Assembly (NCBI RefSeq): GCF_029761915.1
Contig: NZ_CP121695.1
Location: 4,121,501-4,185,500, forward strand
Direction: 5' to 3'
Length of the DNA: 64,000 nt
Origin: Bradyrhizobium sp. CB1650
Lineage (GTDB): Bacteria; Pseudomonadota; Alphaproteobacteria; Rhizobiales; Xanthobacteraceae
Program-made: the position numbers and the translations under genes
The notes under the pieces: model-generated
Told to the model about the DNA's origin: nothing
Seen by the model: only the letters and a program-made list of their open reading frames with translations
The model's database searches: none
Shown here: piece by piece, positions 62,262 through 64,000 of the stretch
Position numbering within the stretch: position 1 is the stretch's first letter
Layout: the number at the start of each line of letters is the position of its first letter

Positions 62262-62834
62262 ATGTCTGCCGTTGCGCCTAAGTCCGTCGAGTCCGCCTCC
62301 CTCGAACCGTCCTGCCGCGATACCGCGGCCCATGCGCTGACCATCGTGCGGGACGGCGTGATCACGGGTGAGGGCCCGACCACCAAGGGCAGGGTGCATT
62401 TCTCCCGCTCGCTCGACGCCGACGACACCGCCTGGTGCACGCGCATCCTGACCGCTGCCGCGGTCAATGACCAGCCGATCAGCCGCGCCGAAGCCGAGGT
62501 TCTGTTCGAGATCAACGAGGCCGCGACCGAGCGCACCGATGGCGGCCGGTTCGATGACCTACTTGCCAAGGCCGTTGCTCATTATGCAGCAAGCGCCTCG
62601 GGACTGAAGGTGCCGCCGCGCAGCGTCGCGCTGTCGCCGGAGGCCGACATCGAGAGCTGGGCGCCGTCCTACGCCTCCAAGGTCAACAGCGAGATGCTGG
62701 AATGGATCGCCGGCCAGATGCGCGGCAAGCGCCACAACAATCGTCGTCTGATGGCGATGGTGGCGACTTTCCTGGGCGCCACCGCGCTGCCTCTGGCGGG
62801 CCAATTGCCGAACGTGTTCGACATCGGCATGTAG
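62262..62834 (+). CDS. Conserved hypothetical protein
   Basis: 190 residues. Acidic/Ala-rich, with FSRSLDADDTAWCTRILTAAAVNDQPISRAEAEVLFEINEAATERTDGG in the middle and MAMVATFLGATALPLAG near the end, possibly a C-terminal hydrophobic segment. The middle resembles a paired-helix domain found in alphaproteobacterial hypothetical proteins; no function known. It is followed by a terminator. Confidence 0.8.
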   Translation: MSAVAPKSVESASLEPSCRDTAAHALTIVRDGVITGEGPTTKGRVHFSRSLDADDTAWCTRILTAAAVNDQPISRAEAEVLFEINEAATERTDGGRFDDLLAKAVAHYAASASGLKVPPRSVALSPEADIESWAPSYASKVNSEMLEWIAGQMRGKRHNNRRLMAMVATFLGATALPLAGQLPNVFDIGM

Positions 62835-62896
62835 GTTTTGGGCATGTAAGGTTGGACTTGTGGGATTTTCGCGCCTCTCGTAAGGATGCGATGAAG

Positions 62897-62924
62897 CGGC
62901 GGGGTTATTTCCCCGCCGTTTTTT
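62897..62924 (+). terminator. Rho-independent terminator after 62834
   Basis: Stem CGGCGGGG / CCCCGCCG with a TTATTT loop at 62897-62918, followed directly by TTTTTTG. It overlaps the stop codon of the minus-strand gene (62905), but only the + strand side carries the T run. Confidence 0.85.
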
Positions 62925-64000
62925 GTTTGCCAGTCTCCGGCTCGAGCCCGAGCGTGCGACCTGAGAAGCCGGCAGCGTCGAAATAGCGCTGGCTGCCGAC
63001 GCGCTGGAAGTTGAGGACGGTCTGCAGGCCGTTCTCGGCAGGCCTCGACTTCACCACGCCGGCATGGGCCGCGGGGGTCGCGCCGTTCGGCATCGCTTCC
63101 GTCATCACGCGCCCGATCAGATTGCCCTTGGGCTTGACGGCAAGCCCCAGGAGTTTCGCCGCGGTGGCACCAACGTCGGCATTGCTGACGGGGAGGGCAT
63201 CGGTATAGCCGGCTTTGAAGTCGGGTCCGATCGCCGCCATGAAATTCATGGTATCGCCGCGGCTGAAGCTGCCATGCATGCCCTGGCCCTGGCGCAGCAC
63301 GGTGTCGGCGACTTGCACCGAGCAGTTGGTCGGCGCCTCGCCGCAGTCGCTGGCATAGGAGCGGAAGTTGACCACGATGGATGGCGTTGGCGTCGCCGCC
63401 TTGCCCTTCAGGCTCAATTGCGACATCGACAGAGTGCCGGCGAAGTTGCCGAGACTATCATCGACGAAAATGCCGCTGACGTAGTCCTGGGCGAGCAGCG
63501 CGCCGACGACGCGCCTGGCAAGCTTGCGATCCTGGCCCGGCAGATAGATCAGATCCGATCCCCCATTGGTGGCGACGACGACATCCGGCTTGGTCGGATC
63601 CTTGCCCAGCACGCCGTTGCCGGCCTTGGGATGCTTGTTGCCTTCAACCTTCGCATTCTTGTCGTTGGGGTCGAACAGCGGCAGGTCGAGTGCCCTGGCG
63701 AGGTCCAGCGCCAGAAAGCCCATCGGCAAGAAGTCCTTGGGCGTGTCGTCATAGCTGACCTTGGCCGAGGGGCTGGTCTTGCTTTCCTTGGAGATGGTCG
63801 AGAAGCCGTGGTCGGCTTGGACCATGATATTGGTGTTGGCGGCGAGCCCGAGCTCGTCCAGCGCCTTGCGCAGTTGCGCAAGGTTGTCGTCGGCGTTCCT
63901 GATGCCGGCCATCGAGGTCGGCCCGTTGATCCCGGGCTTGATCTCGTTCAGGCTGTCGCCGGTGTTGTGCTGGCTGCCGTCGGGATCGCGCGACCAGAAT
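62905..64000 (-). CDS. Type I phosphodiesterase/nucleotide pyrophosphatase-family protein (5' truncated)
   Basis: At least 365 residues, open past the right edge (the M at 63912 is internal; the frame continues as WSRDPDGSQHNTGDSL). Metal-binding motif VQADHGFST (near the N-terminal third visible) is typical of the alkaline-phosphatase superfamily phosphodiesterases. Further blocks: GGSDLIYLPGQ, NFRSYASDCGEAPTNC, GMHGSFSRGDTMNFMAAIGPDFK. Stop overlaps a terminator for the opposite gene. Likely exported; the signal is outside the window. Confidence 0.9.
   Translation of the reverse strand, partial: FWSRDPDGSQHNTGDSLNEIKPGINGPTSMAGIRNADDNLAQLRKALDELGLAANTNIMVQADHGFSTISKESKTSPSAKVSYDDTPKDFLPMGFLALDLARALDLPLFDPNDKNAKVEGNKHPKAGNGVLGKDPTKPDVVVATNGGSDLIYLPGQDRKLARRVVGALLAQDYVSGIFVDDSLGNFAGTLSMSQLSLKGKAATPTPSIVVNFRSYASDCGEAPTNCSVQVADTVLRQGQGMHGSFSRGDTMNFMAAIGPDFKAGYTDALPVSNADVGATAAKLLGLAVKPKGNLIGRVMTEAMPNGATPAAHAGVVKSRPAENGLQTVLNFQRVGSQRYFDAAGFSGRTLGLEPETGKQKTAGK

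Overview
The window looks like chromosome of a Bradyrhizobium-type alphaproteobacterium (order Hyphomicrobiales). This is inferred from high GC, alphaproteobacterial gene types (short-LID adenylate kinase, ATP12-family F1 assembly factor, zinc-free S14) and many GC-rich palindromic intergenic elements of the kind common in Bradyrhizobium. No mobile element, CRISPR array or prophage was found.

1-10.7 kb: a ribosomal-protein block on the + strand, in the order rplP (5' end cut by the window edge)-rpmC-rpsQ-rplN-rplX-rplE-rpsN-rpsH-rplF-rplR-rpsE-rpmD-rplO-secY-adk-rpsM-rpsK-rpoA-rplQ, closed by a strong terminator. Adk carries an unusual histone-H1-like Lys/Ala tail. Hairpins sit before secY, between rpsK and rpoA, and between rpoA and rplQ.

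10.7-24.9 kb: housekeeping and accessory genes. They are an SDR/DUF1330 pair, a quinone-oxidoreductase-like gene divergent from an HxlR regulator, an O/P-type porin, an HtrA/DegP protease overlapping rarA, an RluC-type pseudouridine synthase, an ATP12 chaperone, a FliK-like protein overlapped by a stand-alone FlhB C-terminal domain, a class D beta-lactamase homologue, a CMD-family protein and a DUF4260 membrane protein.

25-38 kb: an acyl-CoA carboxylase beta subunit, an adenosine-specific kinase, an apparently exported protein-L-isoaspartate methyltransferase, a GST, VOC and alpha/beta-barrel proteins, small secreted aromatic-rich proteins, an alpha/beta hydrolase, an ArsR regulator with a dyad over its own start codon, a NIPSNAP/ABM/PEP-mutase-like row, a TRIC-type channel and a tri-haem cytochrome c.

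38-48 kb: a metabolic block. A fused indolepyruvate:ferredoxin oxidoreductase is followed by thiolase + DUF35, MaoC hydratase, SDR, a DHDPS-family aldolase and a Nudix hydrolase. The middle four genes form a plausible CoA-dependent beta-oxidation-like module of unknown substrate. A frameshifted EamA transporter follows.

48.8-64 kb: a PAS histidine kinase, a GrlR-like protein, tRNA-Arg(UCG), several small secreted proteins, a 58-aa Cys-containing small protein, an EamA transporter, a histone-H1-like protein, the decayed remnant of a DNA photolyase gene, a Cache/HAMP chemoreceptor, a 1-Cys peroxiredoxin with a perfect 18-bp palindrome upstream, and a phosphodiesterase-family gene cut by the right edge.

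At least seven classes of interspersed palindromic repeat lie between genes. Nothing here is a clearly new defence or mobile system. The best leads are the Adk tail, the FliK/FlhB-C pair, the exported PIMT, the CoA module next to IorAB, the photolyase relic and the peroxiredoxin palindrome.
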